64,000 nucleotides of DNA. Source: Melitaea cinxia (lineage: Eukaryota; Arthropoda; Insecta; Lepidoptera; Nymphalidae). A program made the translations under genes and the position numbers. Of this stretch, positions 34,261-46,021 are shown in pieces (within the stretch, counting starts at the first letter, position 1; each line of letters begins with the position of its first letter). The DNA is taken from positions 1,751,501-1,815,500 of the forward strand of contig NC_059410.1 of NCBI RefSeq assembly GCF_905220565.1. The letters run 5' to 3'. The notes under the pieces were generated by a model. The model was not told the origin of the DNA. It made no database searches and saw only the letters and a list, made by a program, of their open reading frames with translations.

Positions 34261-34789
34261 TCCATGAAATACAAAACCATTGTTTGTCTTTCGTAATTGA
34301 GCAACAAACAGACATATTTGCAATATAAAATTACATTTTTTTCTTTGTTTCATGATTACAGATAAAAAATTAGATTCATTTAAATGTAAATTGATAACGC
34401 TGATAAGGGTACTGTAATTGTTTTCCATTTGCACCGTGCAATTTGCAATTGCAATTAAAATATACAAATGCATTGTCATTACGTTTCGCATAAATTTAAT
34501 GAAACAAAAAAAACATGTGGGTCCGTCTTCTTGTATGTTCGTCATTTATGGTACAGACTAATGATATGCAGATAATTGACTAGATTTTTTTTTCCAAAAT
34601 ATCCAACAGAAACGTAAATCCCATATTATGTTAAAAATAGAACGTACTCAGACTTTACCATGATCGGGAATCGGATCCAGATCTCGAATCTGGGACAGCT
34701 TTTCGACTTCCAACTATGTATAAAATCGTATACAAATACAAGTTCTCAAGTAGAGAGAAGGTCTGCAAAGCATTTTTGACGATTCTAGA
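34261..34789. other. no gene recognised
   Basis: A minus-strand open stretch (34249-34545, 98 codons) is AT-driven, with no domain or splice evidence. Confidence 0.45.
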
Positions 34790-35200
34790 ATGCAGGCGTT
34801 CATATGCTATCATTTACCGTTATTGATGAAGGGTTTGCGTCTACTTCTGACCCTTTCCAAGAGCTCCAGCTACTTCAATCACCACTGTTACAATACACTT
34901 CGTGAGAACAGTATTAATTGGCTGTGATCTCTTAATATCTTTGTGTAAAAAAAGGGTACTTCCGCAGTCAGGCTACTCGATATTTTGAACAAGGTGTTAA
35001 ACACTATACCCTTTTTTTACTTGGGGAAAATACATTATGGATACCCTCCAGCGCGGGGGCGCCAGAGGGTTATGTCAGACTCCTACTGACTAAAAAACCA
35101 CCACGTGTGAGCAGTCGTCCGCCTGGGTGGGGCGAGATGGGGTCGCGCTAGCATTCGCCACCTCGCCCCGAAAAACGCTGTACCCTACCTCAATGAAACC
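34790..35200 (+). mobile_element. repeat B, old copy split by a LINE fragment
   Basis: Diverged B: gaatgcaggcgttcatat, ccaagagctccagctac, gtgagaacagtattaattgg, then gcagtcaggctactcg and, after the insertion, gtaccctacctca. Confidence 0.65.
35013..35177 (-). mobile_element. 5'-truncated retroposed fragment with target duplication
   Basis: The tail is the T run at 35013-35018 (poly-A on the minus strand). The body is GC-rich (gcgcgggggcgccagagg, gtcagactcctactgac, cctcgccccg). It is bounded by ctataccct (35004-35012) and ctgtaccct (35178-35186), one mismatch in nine, inside repeat B. Confidence 0.75.
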
Positions 35201-35906
35201 TCTGAAATTACATTAATCTGCATCAGCTACGACGTATTTCCGGCAGATAATTAAAAAGTAATCCCTTTAAAAAAAACATATTAATAATCGTTGATTGTTA
35301 CAACTCTTTATGCGTTTAAACAAAGAGCGAGTCACTTTGAACGCAACAAAGAAGTTATGACACAGATTACACTCAGCCGAAGTACTAATTAAACTTTTAT
35401 TCGACCTTTTGCGTTTTTTGCGTTCAAATTATGTGTTTTTTTTTTTTTTTGACGATTTCGTGCAACGGGTGTTGTGGATTTTGTTGTATTTTTTATGAGA
35501 GATTGATTGAAAATATTTGAGTCACCGCTCCACCTGGCAGATTTGATTTTTATTTAAAATAATTTTATTTTATTTTTAAGACAGATGATACAAATTTAAG
35601 TGCATACATGGATCTTGATTGATGGATTAAGTAAATTGTGTACATCTAGTGGATATTTGAAATATGAATAGTTAAAAAGTTTACAAATTTGAACTGCCAG
35701 AACAATTAATAATTATTAAATTCTTGGAAAATAAAAATGTAAATATTAAAAGAAAACATCATATCCAAAACACTTTATAATAACAGATTCTCAAAGCGAA
35801 TTACTGTCATATAAAAAACATAAGACTGTTGTAAATTTACAGATTCAATTAATAATAATAAACACAAGTCATAGACATTTTTTAATATCATATCAATATT
35901 TTTGAA
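35201..35906. other. no gene recognised
   Basis: AT-rich, with a poly-T run at about 35436-35450. Near its end, aatatcatatcaa occurs twice (about 35884 and 35905), one copy forming the left arm of the following inverted repeat. Confidence 0.45.
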
Positions 35907-36031
35907 TATCATATCAAAAATTGACCGCTCCAGCGGGGTTCGAACCCGCGTCTCCGACTGACCGTGTCGGCGCTCTAGCCAATTAAGCCATGGAACGATG
36001 TACCCGTTCGATCGAAATTTTTGATATGATA
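35907..36031. repeat. 16-bp perfect inverted repeats around a tRNA-like core
   Basis: tatcatatcaaaaatt (35907-35922) and aatttttgatatgata (36016-36031) are exact reverse complements. Almost the whole interior is the tRNA-like sequence at 35925-35997. This could be a foldback/MITE-like unit or a tRNA-type SINE within one. Confidence 0.85.
35925..35997 (-). tRNA. tRNA-Thr-like cloverleaf, probable pseudo-tRNA
   Basis: All four arms can be drawn: acceptor cgttcca/tggagcg (one G-T pair), D arm gctt/gagc, anticodon stem ccgac/gtcgg, T arm gcggg-ttcgaac-cccgc. Box A and box B are intact (tggcttaattgg; ggttcgaaccc). The 7-base anticodon loop acggtca would read GGT (Thr), but position 33 is C instead of the near-universal T. 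Together with the enclosing inverted repeats, that argues for a tRNA-derived repeat and against a working tRNA gene. Confidence 0.5.
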
Positions 36032-36762
36032 ATTTTATATTCGGTTCTAAGCGATATTAAAAAATTGTCTAGAATTCCCTAATGTGTAACCTAAATATTT
36101 AATGACAATCCGAACACTAGAATAGAATAGAAAATACTATTGGACACAAAGAAAAAACAACAAATATTGACATTATCATAAAAAAAATATCATTATGATG
36201 TCGGTTATCAACAACGTACAGATTTTCTTATAAAACAATCATAAATATATTCAAACATGACAACCAGAAGAACATCAATAAATTCTCAAAAAAAAAGAAG
36301 GCAAAGTGATTCCATTCATAAAAAATAAATCGTATTTTTTCCAAGTTCCCAAGTTGAAGCTAAGTTAGAAACGGTCTGTATTACTTAAACCGGGGTTAAG
36401 TCGACTCACTTATTTCCTATTAGCATAAACTTTGCAACTTCGTAAACTCCTAAGTTTCTCTGGTATAGATAACCGACTGCTATTTTGAAATCATAATTTT
36501 CGAACGTTTACTAAAAAGATACTATATGTATATTGATACATATAAATTAGTTTTGAGTATCAGCTCGTTTCAATTTATGTTAAATATGTAATAATTATAT
36601 TTCCTCTTTATTTAATTTACATAAAAATGTTTGTAAGGGTTAAAACTAAAAAAAAAAATCGTAAGACAAAATGCAAATTTTTGCAAAATTTGTTCTTAAT
36701 ATAACTAAGCAAACAATTATTTAACACGTGTTTTCATAAAAATCATTTAACATTTATCATAT
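36032..36762. other. no gene recognised
   Basis: AT-rich, no coding or repeat signal I can name. Confidence 0.5.
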
Positions 36763-37105
36763 GCTGTGTGGTTACGGCATCACAGAATATAGCCACCCCC
36801 TCTCTTCCCGTGGGTGTCGTAAGAGGCGACTAAGGGATAACACAGTTCCACTACTACCTTGGAACTTAAAAAGCCGACCGATGGCGGGATAACCATCCAA
36901 CTACTGGCTTTGAAATACACAGGCCGAAGACGGGCAGCAGCATCTTCGGTGCGACAAAGCCAGCCCTGCGGTCACCAACCCGCCTGCCCAGCGTGGTGAC
37001 TATGGGCAAAACACATGAGTTCACGCCATTTTTAGCGTGAAATTGTGGAGGCCTATGTACAGTAGTGGACTGCGAAAGGCTATGGTGATTGATTGATTGA
37101 TTTTG
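36763..37105 (+). mobile_element. LINE-like 3' end, family L1
   Basis: Contains agccaccccctctcttcccg, gtgtcgtaagaggcgacta, gccgaccgatggcgggataa, gcctatgtacagtagtggac, and ends in a (tgat)n-type tail near 37084-37100. A simple-repeat 3' tail supports a LINE origin. Confidence 0.7.
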
Positions 37106-37189
37106 ATTTAACATTTATCTTTTTCTTATCGCGCACTGGAAAAACGCTCACGCGTTCTGATACCTATATTAATTTTTTGAACTAAAATT

Positions 37190-37350
37190 TTCTTTAAGCA
37201 CGCTTGACTTGAGAAGTAATCTGGCAAATACGTGATGAGAGCGTTGTGAAAAGTGTGATAGGGAGAGGCGAACGGAAGTTGAGAGGGAGATATAAATTAG
37301 ATAGAGCTAAAGAAGTTTTACTCAGTACTGTGGTCCAAGGAACACCCCCT
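37190..37350 (+). repeat. repeat D
   Basis: aagcacgcttgacttgagaa, gagcgttgtgaaaagtgtga, gttgagagggagatata, and a degraded end (gttttactcagtactgtgg). Confidence 0.7.
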
Positions 37351-37606
37351 TTTTATGGAAGTGCAATGGGTGGTTAGTGATCTTGAGGATCTAGGGTCTA
37401 ATTTTCATTCGAATCAAACCCTTCTCTATCGATGTAGGTCGCCATCGTCCGCTACCCTTCAAATATGTTAAGAAAAGTACGTCATTCATTAATCTTAATT
37501 GTTGATTAATAATGTTCATTATTATTGATTAATTTATGAAGTATTTAATGACATATGGCACGAAAGAACTACAAAGAATTTCATTAACTGATGAAGCATA
37601 TTGTGA

Positions 37607-37820
37607 TCTACATGTAAAATATAAAATTCTCGTGTCGCGGTGTTTGTAGTTAAACTCCTTCGAAACGGCTTGACCGATTCTCATAAAATTTTGCCTGCAT
37701 ATTGGGTAGGTCTGAGAATCTAAGAACATTTATTTTTTAAACCCCTAAGTTATAGGGGGGAGGGGGAATAAACGGGGCTAAAAACATATATAGCACAACA
37801 ATGTTTGCGGGGTCAGCTAG
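37607..37820 (+). mobile_element. Helitron-like element
   Basis: TC after A at 37607, then aaaattctcgtgtcgcggtg and the end ggggtcagCTAG before T. The body (aaactccttcgaaacggct, gaccgattctcat) is shared with the reversed copy at 45704-46021. Confidence 0.8.
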
Positions 37821-38495
37821 TACACTATAAAATGACGATTTTGAACGAAATATCCTTCAAAATAATAACTAACCAAAACAAGGATTACTTTCAAGTTATA
37901 AACAATATTATTTTATACAATGTAAAAGTATAAAATGACATACGTCAAACAATGTTTCATTTTCGAAAATCACGTAAACACAACCTTGAAATAAATTACC
38001 TGTCCTTCATTAAAAATGTTTTTTCAAGCCTTTGTCCACCAAAAGAGTATATTCAAGGATTATTACTGACTAAAGCTTAAAGATATATATTTTATAGGTC
38101 TTAAAATCTCTTTTAATTTATCTTGCATTAAACTCAAGTTTAAAAGCCGTTTTAAAATGTATAGCGCATTTCTCTGATGGCTTTTTCAAAGGCAAGTAAA
38201 AAATGCTTTGAAATGGACTTCGGTAGCTGTTCATTTTTTTTTTGTTTAAATTAAATGGTTTTGAAAATGTCGATGTTTTATATATAATGTTTTTGTGTTG
38301 CTCTAAAGCTTTGCTTTAATTTCTAAAAAGTTATTTGGTTTTAATTTTCAGTATATTGCGATTTTTTTTATGTAAAGTATGACAATGATTTAGTTGAAAA
38401 GGTTATACCAATAATATTACTGGATTTACTTGTTTTATCTTTGCCTAGTATGATAATAAATAGTGATAACTAAACCTCTTTTATTTTTAGTGTTA
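37821..38495. other. no gene recognised
   Basis: AT-rich spacer. Confidence 0.5.
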
Positions 38496-38793
38496 TCCAT
38501 ACAAATAAATAAGATTGGAGTGTCTGTTTGAAATATTAAAATAACCGCTTTTTACTTAATGCATATGGATGTATGTATACACGGTACATATACCAAAATG
38601 ACAATTTTTACAATTTTTGTCTGTTTGTTTGTTCCAGATCGATTTTGACGGGACTTTCATTGGCAGATAGCTGATGTAGTAAGGAGTAACTTAGGCTACT
38701 TTTATTCTAGAAATTTATTTGTTTTATAGCTCTGCAAACTAAATAATACCTTTTTGTTAAATTCGACGCAAACAAAGTCGCGGGCACAGCCAG
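38496..38793 (+). mobile_element. Helitron-like element
   Basis: TC after A, then gattggagtgtctgtttg. The end reads aagtcgcgggcacagCCAG before T (CTAG with one change). Its reversed relative is at 19656-19953. Confidence 0.78.
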
Positions 38794-39889
38794 TGCTTAA
38801 AATAAAATTGTTGAATTTTCAATAGAAAATATATTATTTTAAGTAACCTTCAAAGTTGTAATTTATATTCACATAATCCTTGAAATTTTCACGTATTTTT
38901 ACAGACTCAAAAAGTTAAAAATTTAACTTCGAATAACCCTAAAATGTACAAATATTATATAGAGGACGTACATACTATGCTCTCTAAAGTTATAAATACG
39001 TAATTATATACTCTCTAGAGTCCAAAAAAGAGATAAAAATCAAACAAAATTGACGATTGATAGGATAGAACAGAAAAACAGAAAATGCGCTCATAGGAAA
39101 AGAGCAAAAGAAAAGCTCTGGATGGCAAAATGGAAAAAGAACTAATAGAAGAAACCTTTTTTACTCGGTTAAAAACATACAACGCGGTAAAGATGGCGAC
39201 AATAAACACGATACGACAGCAACACTCCCCAATTACAAAAGAACTATAATAATAACAAATAAAAAAAAACCGGATGTGGTCTCGGATACGACTATTGTTG
39301 TCGTAACGACGCTGAGAGTCATATTCAAGAAAATATGACGCAACTTCCTATGCACGTTTGGAAGGAAATTTGGGTGACATAAGTTTTTATATGATATTTT
39401 TTTATTTAAAAGATAATAAAATGTATAATGTATATTTTATTCGGTTTACGTGTGTGTTTGTATGTTATAGCTAAGCTGGATGGTTATGTTATTGGTCTTT
39501 TACACATATTTCACGATATATTAGCGATTCCATGGAATTTTTCGCAAAAAAAAAACACTCAAAGATGCTATTTTGTATAATGATTTTGTGTAAAAATATT
39601 ATAGAAAAATTAAAGAATAAATTATTTGAAAAATATATGGAAAAACTTCTATTAAACGTTCATTGATTTCCCGACCCGTAAACAGATGAATGTCTATGAT
39701 TAATTCTAAAACTCTGGAAATAGAAAACTATATATTTTTTAAATATCTTTATTGTTTTATATATACAAATTTCATATATTTGATTTATTTCAATTCAAAC
39801 ATATGAAATTTGTAATCACTTCAGCTTCATTATGCTTTACACAAACTATTTATGTAACTATATTCCTTAAACCATAATAAGAATATGCC
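38794..39889. other. no gene recognised
   Basis: AT-rich. Open stretch 39015-39209 (minus) is not recognised. Confidence 0.45.
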
Positions 39890-39903
39890 ACACAAAACTA
39901 TTC

Positions 39904-40242
39904 ACGCCGCGTTGGCGCAACGGTCACAGCCATGGATTGTATCTGTTGCGCTGGCGGTTGCGGGTTCGATCCCCGCACATGACAAACATTTGTATTGGCC
40001 ATACAGGTCTTTGCCGTGGTCTGGGTGTTTGTGCAGTCCATGTGGGGCTCCCCACCGTGCCTCGGAGAGCACGTTAAGCTGTCGGTCCCGGTTGTTATCA
40101 TGTACACCTAATAGCGATCGTTACTCATAGTAGGGAATATATCCGCCAACCCGCATTGGAGCAGCGTGGTGGATTAAGCTCTGATCCTGCTCCTACATGG
40201 GGAAAGAGGTCTATGCCCAGTAGTGGGATATCACAGGCTGAA
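39904..40242 (+). mobile_element. SINE family A, full length, with target duplication
   Basis: Best-preserved copy: head gccgcgttggcgcaacgg, box B gggttcgatccccg, end tcacaggctgaa. acacaaaac is repeated at 39890-39898 and 40243-40251. Confidence 0.92.
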
Positions 40243-40311
40243 ACACAAAACAATTTATCCGCTAAAATAAGGCTAGAACAAATATTTATTATCCATATAC
40301 TTTTATTACAG

Positions 40312-40438
40312 ATGGAAGAGTGTACAAACTGTACGATTCCTGGTTCCATAGACACCCCATGGCAAAGCGACCTAAAAATCAATAAAACAAATTACGAAAG
40401 CAATGAATTTCATTGCATTATGCAGCGTACTTTACGAG
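40312..40438 (+). CDS. candidate host coding exon (weak)
   Basis: A pyrimidine-rich stretch ending ttattacag gives a good 3' splice site at 40310-40311. The following frame opens with ATG and stays open to 40458. Its base composition is less AT-rich than its surroundings. A possible 5' splice site GTGTGA follows at 40439. The 42 or so residues have Cys and Asn-X-Thr/Ser sequons (CTNCT, INKTN) that would suit an extracellular segment, but I recognise no family. It may simply be chance. Confidence 0.22.
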
Positions 40439-40458
40439 GTGTGAGGTCTGTTGATTAA

Positions 40459-41267
40459 TTTTAAGCTTGCGTGCGAACGGACCATTATCAGTGTGTATGT
40501 AATTTGGTAACTGCTAGGGTTACCGTTTCGTATTAGAGGATATCAGATCAGGAATTATGATTGCAGATAATGTGTTTTATGAATCGAAATAGTGTTTAAA
40601 TGTTACATATGATTACGTGATTACAAACAGATAACATAGGTAACCTAGCTGCTAGAATAGCTACTACAAGTAACTAAGTCGTGACAGCATTTTGGGAATA
40701 TGGAAAATAATTAGTTATGCATATAAATTTAACAATAAAAATATTTCTAAAATAGATAATTTGGGTAGCTCAGCTCGGTGGTCAGCTGTTGGTGAGCAAA
40801 GCTAGCTAGTTATTGACTTGATGTATACGTTTAGCTACAAATACGCCTAGTTAAATCACGATTGCGTAACTCGTGGATAATTTCATATTATAATGCATCA
40901 AAGTATATGTAATTGAGTTTGTTTTAAAGCAACTAAAAAAACCGAAATTCAACACCCTTTTCACCGTTTTTTCTTATATTTACCATTATTTATAATTTTA
41001 ATCACATTGATCGATCTCTACGGATTTTACATTCTTCCTTGATATTGCCAAAGTATTCTTTTCTACTGGACTATCATTAGACATAAACAAAAATTAATCC
41101 TTACCCCCACATTTCCTTTCATCTTCCAAACTCAGCTGTTCATTTGTTATGCGAATATTGAAGGTTAACAATTAATACATGGTATACTCGCGAATCCAAC
41201 TTCTAATGAGGCCATAATACTATTCAGGCTTTCATCTGATAGTATAGTTAGCATAAGATTACGATGG
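40459..41267. other. no gene recognised
   Basis: AT-rich, nothing supported. Confidence 0.5.
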
Positions 41268-41335
41268 GACTATCATGTACTAGTGTATAAAAGTCCCTAA
41301 ATAAAATAAAGAAAAAAAAAACACTTAATATAAGG
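41268..41335 (+). mobile_element. short LINE 3' tail fragment
   Basis: gtgtataaaagtccctaaat followed by an A-rich tail shares aaaagtccctaa with the minus-strand insertion at 17704-17767. Confidence 0.4.
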
Positions 41336-41559
41336 CGATTCGGTTTATTTGATTAGTGTTGGAAATACTAAATATTCACTTAGACTCGTCTCTCACTATA
41401 GTATGTATATCTGGCAGCACCAATTTGTCCCTCATACAAAAATGACATTTAAATAAGATTTAATGCGAACTTTTTTTTGTTATTAAAAGAATGTTACAAA
41501 TTTTACACAGCTTGACGGGGAAAGAGGCGGTCGATTTTCATAGGTACTATTTATACATT

Positions 41560-41800
41560 TTTTTTTTTTTTTTTTTTTATGTCAAATAGGCAGGCATTTG
41601 ACCACAATCTCACCTGATGTTAAGTGGCGATGCGGTCGAAGGTGGAGCATGCCTGCCTAATAACAGCCTATTCACTCTGGCCTTGAAGGCACCCAGATTG
41701 TATCGTTCGGGAAACACAGACGCGGGCAACGAGTTCCATTCCTTAGCTGTGCGCATCAGAAAAGTAGAGCCAAAGCGTTTTGTGCGCGTAGGTGGCATAT
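41560..41800 (-). pseudogene. non-LTR retrotransposon C-terminus (jockey-like), 5'-truncated
   Basis: The plus-strand T run at 41560-41579 is the poly-A tail of a minus-strand insertion. The preceding frame (41798 down to 41610) encodes RTKRFGSTFLMRTAKEWNSL followed by PASVFPERYNLGAFKARVNR. This matches the C-terminal RT-associated motif (R-A-x-x-WNSLP, then F-x-x-x-VNR) typical of jockey-type insect LINEs. The reverse transcriptase and endonuclease are missing. Confidence 0.75.
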
Positions 41801-42002
41801 CGACGACATAAGGATGGAACGATCGACCGCGCCTAGTGTCCCGATGGCGGAAGAAAAAAGAAAAAAGTACACAATTTCACAAACCAATTATTGTGATTAT
41901 GACACCAGTAGTGAACCATTAATAATAATTATTATTATTATTAAAATAGTGAAAAACTTACGTCGATATTTCATGTTATATTCTAAACACCACGTTCTTT
42001 TT

Positions 42003-42310
42003 TAGCCGACGAAAGAAGGAGGTTACTCAATTCGACTCGGAGGTTACTGTATGTATATTATGTGTGTTCGGGGATAACTTCGTCGTTTATGAACCGATTT
42101 TGATAATCCTTTTTTTTTTGGAAAGGAGATATCTCAAGTGTGGTACCATGATAAAGAAACCAGGATCTGATGATGGAATCTCAGAGAAATCAAGGGAAAC
42201 GCTCGAAAATCATAGTGACGACTAGTGCGTTTGTTAATTTTTTTCGTCTACTTAAGTTGTATTATATATCGATGTAATTTAAGTCGGTTTTTTTTCGTTT
42301 GCAAGCAAAC
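42003..42310 (+). repeat. repeat C
   Basis: Starts tagccgacgaaagaaggagg and ttactcaattcgactcgg. It includes gaaccgattttgataatcc, and ends tcggttttttttcgtttgc and aagcaaacacaatta. Only one unit is evident. Confidence 0.65.
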
Positions 42311-42954
42311 ACAATTATTAAATAGTCTGTTTAGGGTGACAATACTTGAGTCCGGATTTATATTTCTTAAAAAAAATGTGTTTCGTTATATAATAAAGGT
42401 GTGATGTGGTGTTTCTTATACTAGCTTTTAGGGTGGCAAAGTTGTTTGGATTAGTGGTAAGGGTACTTCCTCAGTTCGGCTCCGTATTGAGTAAGATATT
42501 AATTCTATGCTTTTCTTCGTTACAATCTAAATTAATTTGATTAAAAAAAACTGTAGTACAATTTGGATTCATTTACATGTAGTTAATAATCCACAAAATT
42601 GAAAATTCAAACTTTATTCACAAAAACACAAAACTTTTCAGTCTTAAAATCATTGTAGAAACTCGTGCTACGATTAAAGTACTGAATACTAACAAAGTAA
42701 GGTCTTTAGTCAAAGAAGTGAAATGATGAACAATCACTATAAAATCTCAATTTTCGTGATGGAACTCCTTTTAGATAACAGCGACTTGAACGAAGAAAGT
42801 TACACCAATCGTAAAATCTGGAACCTAAATTATATACAGCCTTCAAACGAAATTGGCTCATATGTAATTAGGATAAACGTCAAAATACCGCGCTTGTAGC
42901 TTGATATATTGTTTCCTTAGAGTTAAGAGTGCAGAAGTGCTATTTTTAACTGAA
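42311..42954. other. no gene recognised
   Basis: AT-rich spacer. Confidence 0.45.
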
Positions 42955-43095
42955 GCAGGAGATAGCAGGAGATATCCTGGTGAAAATCTGGAGCAGCAAT
43001 TTTTATGTTCAAGCATTGTTGTGTTTCTGTGGTGAGTAAGGTGACCAGTGCCCCCGAGCGGATTGGGCGTAAGATCGGCAACGCGCTTGAGATGC
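42955..43095 (-). mobile_element. repeat B, diverged
   Basis: tcaagcattgttgtgtttctg, gtgagtaaggtgaccagtg and atcggcaacgcgcttgagatg are recognisable. Both ends are poor. Confidence 0.65.
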
Positions 43096-43150
43096 ATGTA
43101 CATATGTACCATATGGCCAATATGGGGTAAAAGATAAATTAACTTTATTG

Positions 43151-43417
43151 AAATAGGGTGCAGCAGAAATTATCCTGTTCAAAATCTGGAGCAGCCCGAC
43201 GTACCCCGACGTACCTCGACGTTACGAAGATCACAGCTACGTAACACAGATCACAAGCAGTGTTGTTTTCCTCTGGTGAGTAAGATGATGGAGCTCTTGG
43301 AGGAAGGATTTAGAGGTAGGCTCGGCAAAGCACTTGCAATGCTTCTGGAGTTGCAGGCGTCTATAAGCTACGGTAATCACTAACCATCAGGTGAACCGTA
43401 CGCTTGTTTGCCGACCT
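43151..43417 (-). mobile_element. repeat B, nearly full length
   Basis: From atagggtgcagcagaaat via atctggagcagcccgacg to accgtacgcttgtttgccga. It lies in tandem orientation with the diverged copy just before it. Confidence 0.8.
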
Positions 43418-43902
43418 AGTTGTATAAAAAATTACCTTCTCTTTTTCATGACAATCCTTAATTCTGTGCCTTTACACAGTGCACTTAAATAATATCCCTA
43501 GCAAGAATCGTTATCAATATTAATTATTAATATTTCTCAAGGGATGGCAAGACGAGCCCTAGTTACCCCTGATTCAAAAAATAATGATCCAAGTGAAGGG
43601 TTAATAGCGAAACGCAAATGGACTTTAAAGTAGATTTATAATTACGGCGGGAGTGTATTTTATAATAAGTAAAATAAAGTGTTAAAATTGAAATACTATT
43701 GTTATTTTATTTTTAGTTATTTATTTTCGTGGTATGGTAAACCAAGAATATTACGTTAAAAATAACGAAACAAAACTAAATTGTAGGGTTATTTTTATGA
43801 CTCTAATAAAAGGAGCTACTTCAGTATAATATTTCAGTATATTTAAAACATTTTAATTGTTTGTGTTCTTTAGTTTAAGGGTTCTTTATTATTATTTAAT
43901 TA
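43418..43902. other. no gene recognised
   Basis: AT-rich spacer. Confidence 0.45.
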
Positions 43903-44270
43903 CTAGCGACCCACCCCGGCTTCGCACGGGTGCAATGTTGATACTAAATATACTACAGAATGTCTTTAATTATAGTGTGAAGCTAGCTTATAGCATGGTT
44001 ATTAACATAATAACAACAACATTCAAATATGCGTCGTTAGATTACACGATGTTACAGAATGCGTTGAAGAAATAAATGTTCACTGCTCGTTCCCCGTAGG
44101 CGATAGCGTGATATTATGTAGCCTATATGTTGACCCGACTTCTTACTAATAGTCGTGCCAAATTTGAAGTAAATCCATGCAGTACTTTCTAAGTTTATCC
44201 CGGACATACATACAGACAAACAGACGAAAATTCTAAAAACTATATTTTTGGCTTCAGTATCGATTATAGA
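43903..44270 (-). mobile_element. Helitron-like element
   Basis: Plus strand begins CTAG after A (CTAGcgacccaccccggctt), identical in type to 27136. Internal features include cgttccccgtaggcgatagc and atcccggacatacatacag. The far end is not sharply defined. The small open frame 43857-44075 lies across its boundary and is not a gene. Confidence 0.65.
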
Positions 44271-44457
44271 TCAAATATTCTTTTAAAAAATATTTAATGT
44301 ACAGTTTTGATTTTCCTACCATTTTATTATATGTAAAACTCTACAACAATCCGGATTCAAAATTATATTGAGATTTTAATTTCGACTGCACTAACGTATC
44401 TTATCCGTATATTTTCTATTTTACATGACATTAAAATAGAGATGCCCTTATTTGTGT

Positions 44458-44590
44458 TTGCTCGCAAACGAAAAAAACTGACTTCGTCGACACTACGATT
44501 TTCGAGTGTATCCCTCGATTTCTCTGGGATTCCATCATCAAATCCTGGTTCAGTACCGATATATGGTATCATAATATATCGCATACGTTT
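44458..44590 (-). repeat. repeat C fragment
   Basis: Plus strand ctcgcaaacgaaaaaaactg acttcg begins the reversed family end. atttctctgggattccatca and ctggttcagtaccgatat match the unusual C variant at 42140-42200. Confidence 0.6.
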
Positions 44591-45020
44591 GTATCAATAA
44601 ACGATATTATTAAATCCTTTTATGTCGATTTTGTCATAAAATAAACTTATTATATCTGAATATAAATAATTTAAACTAATTTAATAAATTATAACAATTT
44701 TATTTTTATACAAATAGCTTAAGCCATTTCTAACAGCGCTAATCCGTGGCTGTAGTGCTCGACGGGTAGCTGAACTACTACTTGGACTAAAGACCTAATA
44801 GAATTAGCATAGAAATTGATTCGCCCGAGTCGGTTCCGTAGAATGCCTTATCATCATTTAATCCATTTGCAGTCGCCACATATAGAAACGCTCATAGCTT
44901 GACAGACAGGGTAAGTATCACCTACTTATATTTTATGGTTTTGATATACTAAAAAATTTACTTGGAATTTTTTTATCACACGATATACAAATTCAGAAAA
45001 TACTTTTTTATACTTTATCA
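44591..45020. other. no gene recognised
   Basis: AT-rich spacer. Confidence 0.45.
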
Positions 45021-45250
45021 ACGCCGCGTTGGCGCAACGGTCAAGGCACTGGTTTGTGGCTGTTGCGCTGGCAGTTACGGGTTCGATTCCCGCACATGAC
45101 AAACATTTGTACTGGCCATACGAATATTTGCCGTGGTCTGGCTGTTTGTGCAATCCTTGTGGGTCTTCCCACCGTGCCTCGGAGAGCACGTTAAGCCGTC
45201 GGTCTCGGTTGTTATCATGTTACAACTGATAGCGATCGTTAGTCACAGTA
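45021..45250 (+). mobile_element. SINE family A, 3'-truncated
   Basis: acgccgcgttggcgcaacgg, box B gggttcgattcccg, through to gatagcgatcgttagtcac. The final hundred or so bases are missing. Confidence 0.85.
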
Positions 45251-45534
45251 TGTAGTATGGATCGTTACTTACTTCTAAAACTAATTCCAATGGACTGTAT
45301 TTGTATATGATAAGGCTATATTTAAATATATTTTAAATGATAGGTCATGGAAAAAATGCTTTTGTTGATAAGTATAAGCTGCATTATCTATATTTTCTTA
45401 CACGAGAATAAGCCTAAGCCTTGTTACTGAATGTTACCAGCACATTTGCTACTAAATTTATTTACAGACTTTCTAAGTATTGTATTTTAATTTTATATGC
45501 CATTATTTTCTTCATTTCGTTTTAAATATCACGA

Positions 45535-45598
45535 TTCATCTTGTAACATCTCACTGCTGGCCTCTATTCTCCATGTAGGAGAAGAATTATATTTGCAT
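45535..45598 (-). mobile_element. SINE family A, 3' fragment
   Basis: Plus strand cttgtaacatctcactgctg, cctctattctccatgtagga: the reversed 3' end of family A. Confidence 0.6.
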
Positions 45599-45703
45599 GC
45601 ATAGTAATGACATGTACATAATCGTATTAAATTTATTTCTATCAATGATCAATACATATATCTCTTTAATGGATGACAATCTGTGTTAATAAATTATAAA
45701 TTA

Positions 45704-46021
45704 CTAGCTGACTCGGCAAACGTTGTTTTGCCGCTAAACGCTATTTAAAAATAGGGGTTGGTGGTAGAAGGGTGAAGATTTAGGGTTGTATGTATTTTTC
45801 AACGCCAAATCATAATAAAATAAAGAATAAATAATTTATTTAAAAAAAAAAAAAAAAAAAAATAGGGATGGACTACCATTAACATTTAGGGGGATGAAAA
45901 ATAGATGTTGTTCGATTCTCAGACCTACCAAATATGCACACAAAATTTCATGAGAATCGGTCGAGCCGTTTCGGAGGAGTTTAACTACAAACACCGCAAC
46001 ACGAGAATTTTATATATTAGA
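45704..46021 (-). mobile_element. Helitron-like element
   Basis: Plus strand CTAG at 45704-45707 after A, GA at 46020-46021 before T. It shares gagccgtttcggaggagttt and acaccgcaacacgagaattt (reversed) with 37607-37820. It contains an internal poly-A run near 45841-45860. Confidence 0.82.

Noticed and set aside
34249..34545. 98-codon minus-strand open frame
   Set aside because: AT-driven composition, no motif, and overlaps the edge of repeat L2.
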